The position numbers were made by a program, and so were the translations under genes. From Muribaculaceae bacterium (GTDB lineage Bacteria > Bacteroidota > Bacteroidia > Bacteroidales > Muribaculaceae), in contig VSPW01000032.1 in the NCBI GenBank assembly GCA_009775535.1, positions 1 to 13,122 on the forward strand: DNA of 13,122 bases, written 5' to 3'. Below, in pieces: positions 1-7,130 of the stretch. The notes beneath the pieces were generated by a model that saw only the letters and a list, made by a program, of their open reading frames with translations, was not told where the DNA came from and did no database searches. Each line of letters opens with the position of its first letter. Within the stretch, counting starts at the first letter, position 1.

Positions 1-37
1 AAAAACACTGCGACAGCTAGAGTAGAAGAACCTACAC

Positions 38-1417
38 TCAACCTAGACATTCAGAATAATTACCTATACCGGACAGGAAGGGTATATTTGCGAGATAGCC
101 ATTTGTTTTTATGTATTGTACGTTTCCTGCAGTACCTTCCAACTTATATCCTATTGATGCAGGTCCTGAATAATATGAATAGTTGAAGCATGGTATTGAT
201 TTTAGAGTACCGCTGCTTAAAGTGAATGACAGTTGCTCGTCAGTATACAAGGATACTCCGCTGGGGGCTGTTCCTCCTTGTGATTTTTGTATTCCTAATA
301 TGACTTGCTGGTTTACGTTGTATCCGCTTGAAGAACCGCCTATACCCTGTGATTCGGGATCAAGTGCGCTTAACTTGAAATAACCGTCGCTCATACCGCT
401 CCAGCCCCAATTGAAATGGAAATAACCATCAGATGAGTATCCGTCACATACAAATGCATGTCCACCTTGATTTGATTTTCCTGCATATAGTACAGGACCA
501 ACATTCTTTAGGTTGTCATATATTAAGCTTTCCCAGTCGCCGGATGTATAATATTTTTTTAACTGTGCGTTGATTTTGCTGTCATAATTGAAATAGTTGA
601 TCAATGACTGGCCTACAAGAAGTGTGACTGCACCGCTTTCACTAGTGCCATAACCCATATTTACGGAATATCCGCAAGCTTTCATCAGTGTTGCGACAGC
701 AGTGGCCTGCGATGAGTTATAATTACCGTTTGTATATGAATCCAGCATATTTGCCCAGTCGAATGTAGTTGATGAGAAATCCATTGAAAGGGTCTTTTTA
801 TTGCCTGTTGTATATTCCCATTCATATGAATGGCTTCCATTACCTTTTTCAGGCCATTTGCAGTAATTCATCACTTGGGCCATTGCCGTAGCTACACATC
901 CGGTGTAGGTTTTCTTTCCGTTGATGTCAGGGCATAGGTTGTTGTAGGGTGCATCTTGGTTCCATTTGGTTGATAGCATAGGGCTTATTGGGTTGCGGGA
1001 TATTTTATTCATTCCGCCCAAGTCTATAGAGTATGCCTTTTCCGTAATATTGTTTTCTGAGGCGTATGTTATTTCACGTGAATACTCTTCAAGCCACCAA
1101 CGTAGATTGTCTGGTATATTCTCTGCATCGAATGTTCCTGAATCGCTGAAACCCAGTACAGGTATTGCAATATCATCGGCTGAAACTATGATATATCCTT
1201 TTTCAGATGGTTTATTGAACACATATATTGTAGGATTGTCTGTATTTTTTGAAATCTGTGTAAATGCCAATTTAGCATCGGTTGTTTCCGTAAGTGGGGC
1301 TGCCAGGTGTTTTCCTGTTGTATCCGATGCACGCGAAAGGGCTTCTTCTGGTGACAAGGTGCGTGCCGATAAAGGCAATGCAGCTAAAATAAGTGCATAG
1401 GGTAAAAATATTTTCAT
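38..1417 (-). CDS. Secreted C10-family (streptopain/SpeB-like) cysteine peptidase, C-terminus possibly frameshifted
   Basis: A secreted papain-fold cysteine protease made as a zymogen. Seen: a signal peptide (about residues 1-18, ending PLSA); a propeptide-like region (about 20-140) resembling the Spi-type inhibitory prodomain, with YIIVSADD near 75-82; then the C10 core from about 145. The catalytic Cys is C174 in YTGCVATAMAQ and the catalytic His is H320 in GGHAFVCDGY, followed by the conserved NWGWSG at 336-341. From about 385 a beta-rich C-terminal domain begins. It stops abruptly after LSGIGNYSECLG, which looks short for such a domain. In the -1 frame, bases 50 to 3 read on openly as MSRLSVGSSTLAVAVF, a plausible beta-strand continuation, so a frameshift or sequencing error near 44-53 is possible. 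It lies 10 nt downstream of aroQ, probably on the same transcript. The enzyme class is secure; substrate and target are not visible. Confidence 0.9.
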   Translation of the reverse strand: MKIFLPYALILAALPLSARTLSPEEALSRASDTTGKHLAAPLTETTDAKLAFTQISKNTDNPTIYVFNKPSEKGYIIVSADDIAIPVLGFSDSGTFDAENIPDNLRWWLEEYSREITYASENNITEKAYSIDLGGMNKISRNPISPMLSTKWNQDAPYNNLCPDINGKKTYTGCVATAMAQVMNYCKWPEKGNGSHSYEWEYTTGNKKTLSMDFSSTTFDWANMLDSYTNGNYNSSQATAVATLMKACGYSVNMGYGTSESGAVTLLVGQSLINYFNYDSKINAQLKKYYTSGDWESLIYDNLKNVGPVLYAGKSNQGGHAFVCDGYSSDGYFHFNWGWSGMSDGYFKLSALDPESQGIGGSSSGYNVNQQVILGIQKSQGGTAPSGVSLYTDEQLSFTLSSGTLKSIPCFNYSYYSGPASIGYKLEGTAGNVQYIKTNGYLANIPFLSGIGNYSECLG

Positions 1418-1427
1418 AATTATTTTA

Positions 1428-1862
1428 TTAGTGCTTTTTGTTTAATAAAGAATTAATGGCAAGAGAATAGGAATAAAGGCCGAATCCGGATATTATACCT
1501 TTACATACTGGTGATATCAAAGAAGTACGCCTAATCTTCTCGCGTGAAAAGATATTTGAAATATGTACTTCCACAACAGGCAATTTTATAGAGGATATGG
1601 CATCAGCTATAGCCAGTGAGGTATGTGTAAACGCACCGGCATTAAGTACTATACCTATATATGAACTGTCAAAACCAGATTCATGCAGGCGGTCGATTAT
1701 ACATCCTTCGTGGTTGCTTTGGAAATAATCTATAACAATGGCCGGATATTCGTGTTTCAATGATTGTAGGCATATGTCCATTGTTTCCGTTCCATATATG
1801 TCGGTTTGCCTTGTTCCGAGAAGGTTAAGGTTCGGGCCGTTTATTATCAGTATCTTGTCCAT
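1428..1862 (-). CDS. aroQ: Type II 3-dehydroquinate dehydratase
   Basis: Shikimate pathway step 3: dehydration of 3-dehydroquinate to 3-dehydroshikimate, in the cytoplasm; type II enzymes are dodecamers. The 144 residues match the family's usual length of about 140-150. Seen: the N-terminal INGPNLNLLGTR (7-18) with the flexible-loop Arg18; catalytic Tyr23 in DIYG; the FQSNHEG motif (47-53); NAGAFTHTS (74-82), whose Asn binds substrate; VEVHISN (97-103) with the catalytic-partner His100; and Arg111/Arg112 after FSREKI. All expected active-site positions are present, so the enzyme should be active. The gene starts 9 nt after the mrp stop codon and ends 10 nt before the C10 peptidase, consistent with cotranscription. 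Start choice follows the conserved N-terminal motif, which begins only 6 residues in. Confidence 0.97.
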   Translation of the reverse strand: MDKILIINGPNLNLLGTRQTDIYGTETMDICLQSLKHEYPAIVIDYFQSNHEGCIIDRLHESGFDSSYIGIVLNAGAFTHTSLAIADAISSIKLPVVEVHISNIFSREKIRRTSLISPVCKGIISGFGLYSYSLAINSLLNKKH

Positions 1863-1871
1863 TATACTGGC

Positions 1872-2987
1872 TTATTTCCGTGTGACATTTACCTTCAATG
1901 TAGGTGGAAGTTCGTTGTTTCTTTTGTCGACGGCCTCTATTACTTCGTGTGCAAGGTGCATGAAGGCCATAGATGTAACTGAGTCATCCAGGGCTATGGG
2001 TTCGCCTGAATCTCCACGGTCGCAAATCCTGCCTACTACCGGAATCTGTGCGAGTAATGGCACATCCATATCTTTTGCCAGCCTGGTTGCGCCATCACGT
2101 CCGAATATATAATATCTCTCTTCAGGATGTGCCTCTGGAGTGAACCATGCCATATTTTCTACGATTCCTAATACCGGGACATTTATTTTTTCTCCAGTGA
2201 ACATAGAGATGCCTTTACGAGCATCGGCAAGCGCCACTTCCTGTGGTGTAGATACGATTACTATACCACTGATTGCCAATGTCTGTACAAGCGTGAGATG
2301 TATATCAGATGTGCCTGGAGGCATATCAATCAGGAAATAGTCAAGTTCTCCCCAATCGGCATCTGTAATAAGTTGTTTCAATGCATTGGAAGCCATTGAA
2401 CCGCGCCATACGGCAGCGCTGTCTGGATCTATAACGAATCCTATTGAAAGTAATTTGACTCCATACCGTTCAACCGGTATTATGAGATCACGTCCGTCGA
2501 CTTTATGTATGTACAGTGGTTCTTTTTCCACTCCAAACATTTTTGGCATTGATGGTCCGAATATGTCGGCATCAAGTAGGCCTACTTTATAGCCTTCACG
2601 GGCTAATGCCACTGCCAGATTGGAAGCAACTGTCGATTTGCCTACGCCTCCTTTGCCAGATGATATACCGATTATGTTTTTTACGCCAGGCAGAGGATTG
2701 ACATGTTCCGCCTGGGCTGGCATTTGTTGTCTTGTCTTTACAGATATGTTACCTTTGATGTCGACCTCGGGTGATATATGTGTAAGTATGGCTGTCTCTG
2801 CTGCCTTTACTATGGATTTTATGAATGGGTCTGTAGGTTTGTCGAAAATAAGTGAAAATTCCACTTTTTTACCGTCAATGCGCATGTCATCCTCTACCAT
2901 GCCAAGAGAAACGATATCTTTTCCGTTTCCAGGATATCGTACGGTAGACAATGCATCTAAAACAAGACGTGGATATAATGTTTCCAT
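1872..2987 (-). CDS. mrp: Mrp/NBP35-type P-loop ATPase (Fe-S carrier / ApbC family) with N-terminal MIP18 domain
   Basis: Cytoplasmic ATPase of the Mrp/ApbC family, known elsewhere for carrying and transferring iron-sulphur clusters. Seen: an N-terminal MIP18/DUF59-like domain (about 1-85); the deviant Walker A motif GKGGVGKS (111-118); a switch-I-like DADIFGPSMP (139-148); and the Walker B/switch II stretch IDMPPGTSD (220-228). At 276-292 the family motif VENM is followed by AWFTPEAHPEERYYIFG, where many Mrp proteins carry a CxxC cluster ligand pair; both cysteines are missing here. My recollection is that Bacteroides homologues share this loss. Length (371) is normal for the two-domain form. 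It lies 16 nt after trmB and 9 nt before aroQ. The family is certain; the Fe-S role is inferred and weakened by the missing cysteines. Confidence 0.93.
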   Translation of the reverse strand: METLYPRLVLDALSTVRYPGNGKDIVSLGMVEDDMRIDGKKVEFSLIFDKPTDPFIKSIVKAAETAILTHISPEVDIKGNISVKTRQQMPAQAEHVNPLPGVKNIIGISSGKGGVGKSTVASNLAVALAREGYKVGLLDADIFGPSMPKMFGVEKEPLYIHKVDGRDLIIPVERYGVKLLSIGFVIDPDSAAVWRGSMASNALKQLITDADWGELDYFLIDMPPGTSDIHLTLVQTLAISGIVIVSTPQEVALADARKGISMFTGEKINVPVLGIVENMAWFTPEAHPEERYYIFGRDGATRLAKDMDVPLLAQIPVVGRICDRGDSGEPIALDDSVTSMAFMHLAHEVIEAVDKRNNELPPTLKVNVTRK

Positions 2988-3003
2988 TTAAGATAAAATT
3001 TAG

Positions 3004-3771
3004 TTAATGCATAAGTTGTGGCATCTGGAGGTTGCCACGGGAAAAAGAGCGGTATGTGTCCAATGGTATTTCTTCTTCTATCTCTTCAAGAAGCTTGCCA
3101 TGTGGCAGTTTGAAGGACAGATATTTTATGGACAGGCCACGGTCAAGCCATTGCTGCTCATAGAATGTCCTGATTGAACGCAACGAATCAGGTATATTTA
3201 CCACTTCTGATGAATATAGATCCGGGATATCGAATTCTACAGGCAATTCATTGTGGCTGGCAAGTAGTCTAGTGTATGTGTAAAGGAATGGGCTATCTGA
3301 TTTAAGATGAATATATCCTCCATCAGCCATCACTTCGCGATAAAGATCCAGGAATCTGGTTGAAGTCAACCTTTTCCTGGTCTTTTTCATTTGTGGATCC
3401 GGAAAAGTTATCCAGATTTCAGATACTTCTCCAGGGATGAAAAATGATGTTATAAGTTCAATGTTTGTTCGTATGAATGCAACATTTGCGAGTCCCTGTA
3501 CAGAAGCTTGGTTTGCGCCTGTCCACATACGAGCACCTTTGATGTCAATGCCGATGAAATTCTTATCAGGGAAACGTTGTGCCAGCCCTACTGTGTATTC
3601 TCCTTTTCCACATCCAAGTTCTAATACTATAGGGTTGTTGTTTTTAAAGAAACCGGTATGCCATTTTCCTTTTAGAGGGAATCCCTGTTCCTTTAATATG
3701 CCGAAAGGATACTGGAATACGAATGGAATAGATTCCATATCCTTGAATTTTTTAAGCTTGTTTTTGCCCAT
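3004..3771 (-). CDS. trmB: tRNA (guanine-N7-)-methyltransferase
   Basis: Class I SAM-dependent methyltransferase that makes m7G at position 46 in the variable loop of tRNAs. Seen: the SAM-binding motif VLELGCGKGEYTVGLA (49-64); the acidic ribose-binding loop FIGIDIKGARMW (72-83); and the TrmB signature ITFPDPQMKKTRKRL (121-135). The signature corresponds to the usual FPDPWPKK-x-RH-KRR. The Trp-Pro of the canonical motif is Gln-Met here, a variant I believe is common in Bacteroidota. The 255-residue length is slightly longer than the Proteobacterial enzyme because of a C-terminal extension (about 215-255). It sits directly upstream of mrp in transcription order, a pairing I recall from other Bacteroides genomes. 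The gap from the regulator gene upstream is 30 nt. Confidence 0.95.
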   Translation of the reverse strand: MGKNKLKKFKDMESIPFVFQYPFGILKEQGFPLKGKWHTGFFKNNNPIVLELGCGKGEYTVGLAQRFPDKNFIGIDIKGARMWTGANQASVQGLANVAFIRTNIELITSFFIPGEVSEIWITFPDPQMKKTRKRLTSTRFLDLYREVMADGGYIHLKSDSPFLYTYTRLLASHNELPVEFDIPDLYSSEVVNIPDSLRSIRTFYEQQWLDRGLSIKYLSFKLPHGKLLEEIEEEIPLDTYRSFSRGNLQMPQLMH

Positions 3772-3801
3772 ATATGGCTGTTTGTTTATATGATGTATGT
3801 A

Positions 3802-4500
3802 TCAGCAACGTATGTCGAAATTCAGGATAGACTCAACAAGATAATAGCCGCGTATTTCGCTTATAGGTACTTCCATATCGTCATATGCTGGGTTGTCGCT
3901 ATGCAATATCACTTTATCCGGGTCCTTATGTCGGCGCACAAATTTCACCATCCTATAGTCGTCCAGTACTATTACATATATCTGTCCCCAATATATGGGT
4001 GAACCAGGTGAAACCCGCCTTATTGCTACGAACCCGCCATTTTTTATTGTAGGTATCATGCTGTCTCCGCATACTCTGAGTATCGCTCCTGTGGAGTCGA
4101 CCTGAGGGAGATTGATATAGCCTATTATACGGTCATCAGTGAACATGCTTGACAACTCTCGGCATCCAGCAGTTACATCGATGTCATATATTGGAGTACC
4201 GGTTATGGCTAGATCTTTTGAAACATCACCTTCCTTTACAGTACGTGTATCACAGGACCGTTCATAAGGTACGCCCATTCCATCGCGTAGCCAATTCTTG
4301 GATATCCCCATGTCTACTACTATACGGTTTATCAGGGATTCGGAGAAAGGCAATTTTCCTGATAATACCTTCGACAGGTTTGAAGGGTTTACCCCAAGTT
4401 TATTGGCAAATTGCGCCTGGGTCATTTTTTCTTTATCGATAAGATAGCGTAGCCTGTCGACTTTAGTAGCTGCTGGGATTGGTGTATTATTATCGTTCAT
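3802..4500 (-). CDS. XRE-family helix-turn-helix regulator with S24 (LexA/CI-like) self-cleavage domain
   Basis: A 232-residue DNA-binding regulator. Seen: an N-terminal Cro/CI-type HTH (about 14-75), with TQAQFANKLGVNPSNLSKVLSG as scanning and recognition helices and NWLRDGMGVPY closing the domain; a linker (78-103); and a peptidase S24 domain (about 104-228). Autoproteolysis residues all appear intact: an Ala111-Gly112 site in DIDVTAG, nucleophile Ser147 in CGDSMIP, and general-base Lys186 in RMVKF. Spacings (36 and 39 residues) resemble LexA, where they are 35 and 37. This fits a repressor that cleaves itself on RecA-ssDNA or another cue, but it is not LexA because its HTH is of the XRE type. 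No phage genes lie nearby. It is in line with GNAT upstream and trmB downstream. Operator sites could not be identified. Confidence 0.9.
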   Translation of the reverse strand: MNDNNTPIPAATKVDRLRYLIDKEKMTQAQFANKLGVNPSNLSKVLSGKLPFSESLINRIVVDMGISKNWLRDGMGVPYERSCDTRTVKEGDVSKDLAITGTPIYDIDVTAGCRELSSMFTDDRIIGYINLPQVDSTGAILRVCGDSMIPTIKNGGFVAIRRVSPGSPIYWGQIYVIVLDDYRMVKFVRRHKDPDKVILHSDNPAYDDMEVPISEIRGYYLVESILNFDIRC

Positions 4501-4533
4501 AGATTTTGGTTTTATATATTTGTATTATTGTTA

Positions 4534-5664
4534 TCATATTTCCATTCTGTATGCACGTCTACGCCGGTGTTGCCTATGTTCAAAGTAATCCCATTGTTTC
4601 TGTACATTATCATTGCATTCCAATTCAGGATTGCTTTCAGCAAATTTGTATCCGTTTTTTATATATATGGGTATAAGGTCGCAGAAAATCAATGAATTTA
4701 CGCCTTTATTTTGGTATTCCGGTTTGACCGCCACAAGCAGGAGGTCTACTACATTTTCCTTTCCTCTAAGAGGTTTTATGAAATGCCTCCAACCAAAAGG
4801 AAAAAGGCGACCGTTGCTGCGTCTTAGTGCATTGGAAAATGAAGAGATAGTTATTCCAACGCCTACAAGGCTATCATTTGAATCTACGACAACACATACA
4901 TCTTCCAGACGCAATATGCCCAGATATAAATTTATATAATAGTCAATCTGACGAGGTGTAAGCGGTGAGTATCCGTATAAATGGTCATAGGCTTCGTTTA
5001 TCAAATTGAATAAAGCCTGTCCATATTGTTGCCTGACTTTTTTGCGTGATGTGAATTTAAGTACGCGAAGGTTGTATTTTCTTTTTACAATTTCAGATAT
5101 CCGAGCATATTTTTCGGGTATTGCAGAAGGGATTGTGATTCGGTATTCGACCCAGTCGATATCTTTTTTGAATCCCAGGTTTTCGAGATGCCTTGAATAA
5201 TATGGGTAATTATATATAGTTGCCATTGTACCCATTTCATCAAAACCTTCGATGAGCAGCCCTTCATGGTCCATGTCGGTGAAACCCATAGGGCCTACGA
5301 TTGAAGTCATGCCATGGTCTTTCCCCCATTTTATGGCTGCGTCAAAAAGGGCTTTGCTTACTTCTTCGTCATCAATGAAATCCATGAACCCGAACCGTAG
5401 TTCCTTTTTCCCGCTGCGGTTGTTGACCTGGCTGTTGATGATGGCTGTAATCCTTCCTGCAGGACGTCCGTTGCGGAATGCGATGAACGACTCAGCCTTA
5501 CAGAAATCGAATGCCGGATTTTTAGATGGCAATAGGGTGTTTACCTCATCAATTATCAATGGTGGCACATAATATCTGTTGCCGCGGTATAAATCGATAC
5601 CAAGTCTTACGTATTTCTTAAGTTCTTTTTTTTTAGGTTGTATTTCTTTTATAGTTATTGACAT
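4534..5664 (-). CDS. GNAT-fold acyltransferase-like protein (about 376 residues)
   Basis: Probable acyl-CoA-dependent N-acyltransferase of unknown substrate. Seen: an N-terminal half with strand-rich segments (IAFRNGRPAGRITAIIN, 61-77, the typical GNAT start of bringing in and describing the molecule) and GPMGFTDMDHEGLLIEGFD (124-142), which I recall as conserved in this Bacteroides family. The C-terminal half carries a GNAT motif A, VAVKPEYQNKGVNSLIF (about 312-328), with the Q-x-x-G-x pyrophosphate-binding loop as QNKGVN, and then KNGYKFAESNPELECN, which corresponds to motif B. The layout suggests two GNAT-like modules. The protein ends in a basic tail (HRQHRRRRAYRMEI). No signal peptide is visible, so it is cytoplasmic. 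It lies between the pseudokinase (38 nt) and the S24 regulator (33 nt). The substrate could be a protein, an amino acid or a cell-envelope precursor; nothing here decides it. Confidence 0.8.
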   Translation of the reverse strand: MSITIKEIQPKKKELKKYVRLGIDLYRGNRYYVPPLIIDEVNTLLPSKNPAFDFCKAESFIAFRNGRPAGRITAIINSQVNNRSGKKELRFGFMDFIDDEEVSKALFDAAIKWGKDHGMTSIVGPMGFTDMDHEGLLIEGFDEMGTMATIYNYPYYSRHLENLGFKKDIDWVEYRITIPSAIPEKYARISEIVKRKYNLRVLKFTSRKKVRQQYGQALFNLINEAYDHLYGYSPLTPRQIDYYINLYLGILRLEDVCVVVDSNDSLVGVGITISSFSNALRRSNGRLFPFGWRHFIKPLRGKENVVDLLLVAVKPEYQNKGVNSLIFCDLIPIYIKNGYKFAESNPELECNDNVQKQWDYFEHRQHRRRRAYRMEI

Positions 5665-5702
5665 ATTGGATTGCTGTCTACATGTGATAATGGATAGGGT
5701 CG

Positions 5703-6557
5703 CTATTCTATTGTAGATATCTCGCTGCCTCCTCCATCTACAGGTAGCGAAAATTCTTCTACGGCTGGGTGCTCATATTGGTCTTCATGCGCATTGTAAT
5801 ATCGGGTGGAGAACCATAATATGGCTATCATTGCTACAATAAACGCCATTATCCACAATAATAGATGGCGGTTTTTCCGGTTCGATAGGGCAAGGTGCAG
5901 GTCCTGGACTGTACGGAAGCGGTTACGTGAATCCTGTGAGCAGCACCGCTTTGCTATTTTACGGAGTTCCGTATCCTGATAGTCAGAGTGATCCAAGGCT
6001 TCCAATACGGTTTTTCCGTAATTGCAGATATCTTCGGCTGTGTCGACTTGGGTAAGGTGGTTTTTCTGATCGAAACCTACGTCTATAAGTTTAAGGTTGC
6101 CGATATTTTCAGTGAATATTATGCCTTCGGGACGTATGGGGTGGTGTATTATATGTTCAGTCTGTATATATTCCATAGCATCGACAAGCTGGTTTCGCAG
6201 TTTATCGATATGAGCTTTGGTAACCCTGTTTTCGTTGATCAACTTGCGTAATGAGTCACCGTATACATCATCGGTTATGATACACATACCTATGCCGGGC
6301 ACTTCCTCAAAGTCATTAATCATGACAATGTGCGGATGGGCCAGATTATACCTGATATCGAATTCCTTTTCAATCATTTCCTGATATTCCGGAACATCAC
6401 GGTATTGCTTTTTCAATGTTTTAAGCATTAGCCATTTACCATATTTTTTTGCGGTATATATGTCATAGAATTCCTCATCCCAATCAGGCAGCAGTTCTAT
6501 TTCTGTCCACTTTTCTGATGCGGCATTATGTGGTGTATGTGTCGGATTTTCAGCCAT
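5703..6557 (-). CDS. Single-pass membrane pseudokinase (Ser/Thr protein kinase fold)
   Basis: A 284-residue protein with a cytoplasmic kinase-like domain (about 15-225), one transmembrane helix (231-249, LLLWIMAFIVAMIAILWF) and a 35-residue extracytoplasmic tail rich in acidic residues. Kinase landmarks can be traced: Lys46 in LMLKTLKK (the beta-3 Lys), Glu65 in the putative helix C, and IDVG (158-161) in place of DFG, keeping the metal-binding Asp159. The catalytic loop reads HHPIRPEGII (138-147) where active kinases have HRDLKPENI: the catalytic Asp is Pro140, the Lys is Arg142 and the Asn is Gly145. The Gly-rich loop is also absent (EEFYDIYTAKKYGKW). It probably binds nucleotide weakly or not at all and acts as a scaffold or sensor; loss of phosphotransfer is inferred. 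It is cotranscribed with the lipoprotein upstream (57 nt) and GNAT downstream (38 nt). Confidence 0.85.
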   Translation of the reverse strand: MAENPTHTPHNAASEKWTEIELLPDWDEEFYDIYTAKKYGKWLMLKTLKKQYRDVPEYQEMIEKEFDIRYNLAHPHIVMINDFEEVPGIGMCIITDDVYGDSLRKLINENRVTKAHIDKLRNQLVDAMEYIQTEHIIHHPIRPEGIIFTENIGNLKLIDVGFDQKNHLTQVDTAEDICNYGKTVLEALDHSDYQDTELRKIAKRCCSQDSRNRFRTVQDLHLALSNRKNRHLLLWIMAFIVAMIAILWFSTRYYNAHEDQYEHPAVEEFSLPVDGGGSEISTIE

Positions 6558-6614
6558 CAGTATTTGTTGTTTAAGTTAGTTAATATATGACGGGATATTT
6601 TTGTTGTATATATG

Positions 6615-6998
6615 TCAGTAGCCGCGTTTATACAAGTATTCTGTAGATCCATCGTAATAAGGCTGCAACGAAAGAGCTCTTGCCGAGGCATTATAATAGA
6701 AGTTCCATGTAGTGCCGTCGTTGAATGTCATTTGCAGGTTGTTTCCTCCATAACTGTTCCACCAGAAGTTATATGACCCTTCCCCCCATGTTTCGGCATA
6801 TCCTGAGCCGTCGGGATAGAATTCGTAAAAGTCCATATAATATGTGCCCTGACCATAGTAGTCGACTAATGTCCATGGACCTATCAGAATGGATGTGTAA
6901 GGATCATCTTCATCTTGGCATGAATGCAATGCCAGACTCATGCATGCTATCAATGTGACGGATAGAAGTTTCGGAAGTCTTATGTATTTGTTCAGCAT
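6615..6998 (-). CDS. Small lipoprotein, lipocalin-like fold, probably surface exposed
   Basis: A 127-residue predicted lipoprotein. Seen: a signal peptide with a basic start (MLNKYIRLPK), a hydrophobic core and a lipobox LHSC with the lipidated Cys27. Directly after it comes QDEDDPY, an acidic stretch like the Bacteroidota lipoprotein export signal that sends lipoproteins to the cell surface. The mature part is rich in Tyr, Trp and Gly, with alternating strand patterns (IGPWTLVDYYGQGTYYMDF, YEFYPDGSGYAETWG, NLQMTFNDGTTWNFYY). This resembles the lipocalin-like domain common in Bacteroidales: a GxW start followed by YxFxxDGxG repeats. It has its own strong promoter (7067-7097) and a short hairpin in the leader. 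It is the first gene of a possible eight-gene run and precedes the pseudokinase by 57 nt. The ligand is unknown. Confidence 0.82.
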   Translation of the reverse strand: MLNKYIRLPKLLSVTLIACMSLALHSCQDEDDPYTSILIGPWTLVDYYGQGTYYMDFYEFYPDGSGYAETWGEGSYNFWWNSYGGNNLQMTFNDGTTWNFYYNASARALSLQPYYDGSTEYLYKRGY

Positions 6999-7042
6999 AT
7001 ATTATATATTTATATGTATATATAACGCTTTTGTAGCAAAAA

Positions 7043-7057
7043 ATCCTTTTCAAGGAT
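7043..7057 (-). promoter_or_regulatory. Small leader hairpin followed by a T-run, upstream of the lipoprotein gene
   Basis: On the minus strand ATCCTT-GAA-AAGGAT forms a 6-bp stem with a 3-nt loop, followed at once by a run of T (bases 43 to 38 of the 7000s). It lies within a few bases of the expected transcript start of the promoter at 7067-7097. It could be a weak attenuator, a 5' stabilising hairpin or a back-up stop for glgB read-through; the sequence alone does not decide. Confidence 0.35.
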
Positions 7058-7066
7058 AAATTGTTG

Positions 7067-7097
7067 CAAAAATACAAAATTATTAGTAATTTACAAT
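7067..7097 (-). promoter_or_regulatory. Bacteroidota sigma-ABfr promoter of the lipoprotein gene
   Basis: On the minus strand, ATTG (7097-7094) is followed by a 19-nt spacer and TATTTTTG (7074-7067). This matches the Bacteroidota consensus TTTG-N19-21-TAnnTTTG at every position except the first base of the -33 box. The transcript would start near 7060, giving a leader of about 60 nt before the ATG at 6998. It is the only good promoter I found for the run of minus-strand genes down to 38. Confidence 0.7.
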
Positions 7098-7130
7098 ATT
7101 CGATATTAAAAAATACATTATAAATTGACA

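Noticed and set aside
966..1400. Plus-strand frame of 144 codons opposite the C10 peptidase
   Set aside because: The opposite strand encodes the signal peptide and propeptide of a recognisable protease. This frame shows no family features.
3802..4500. Prophage or integrated element around the CI-like regulator
   Set aside because: No integrase, phage structural gene, att-like repeat or change in coding style nearby. The flanking genes are chromosomal.
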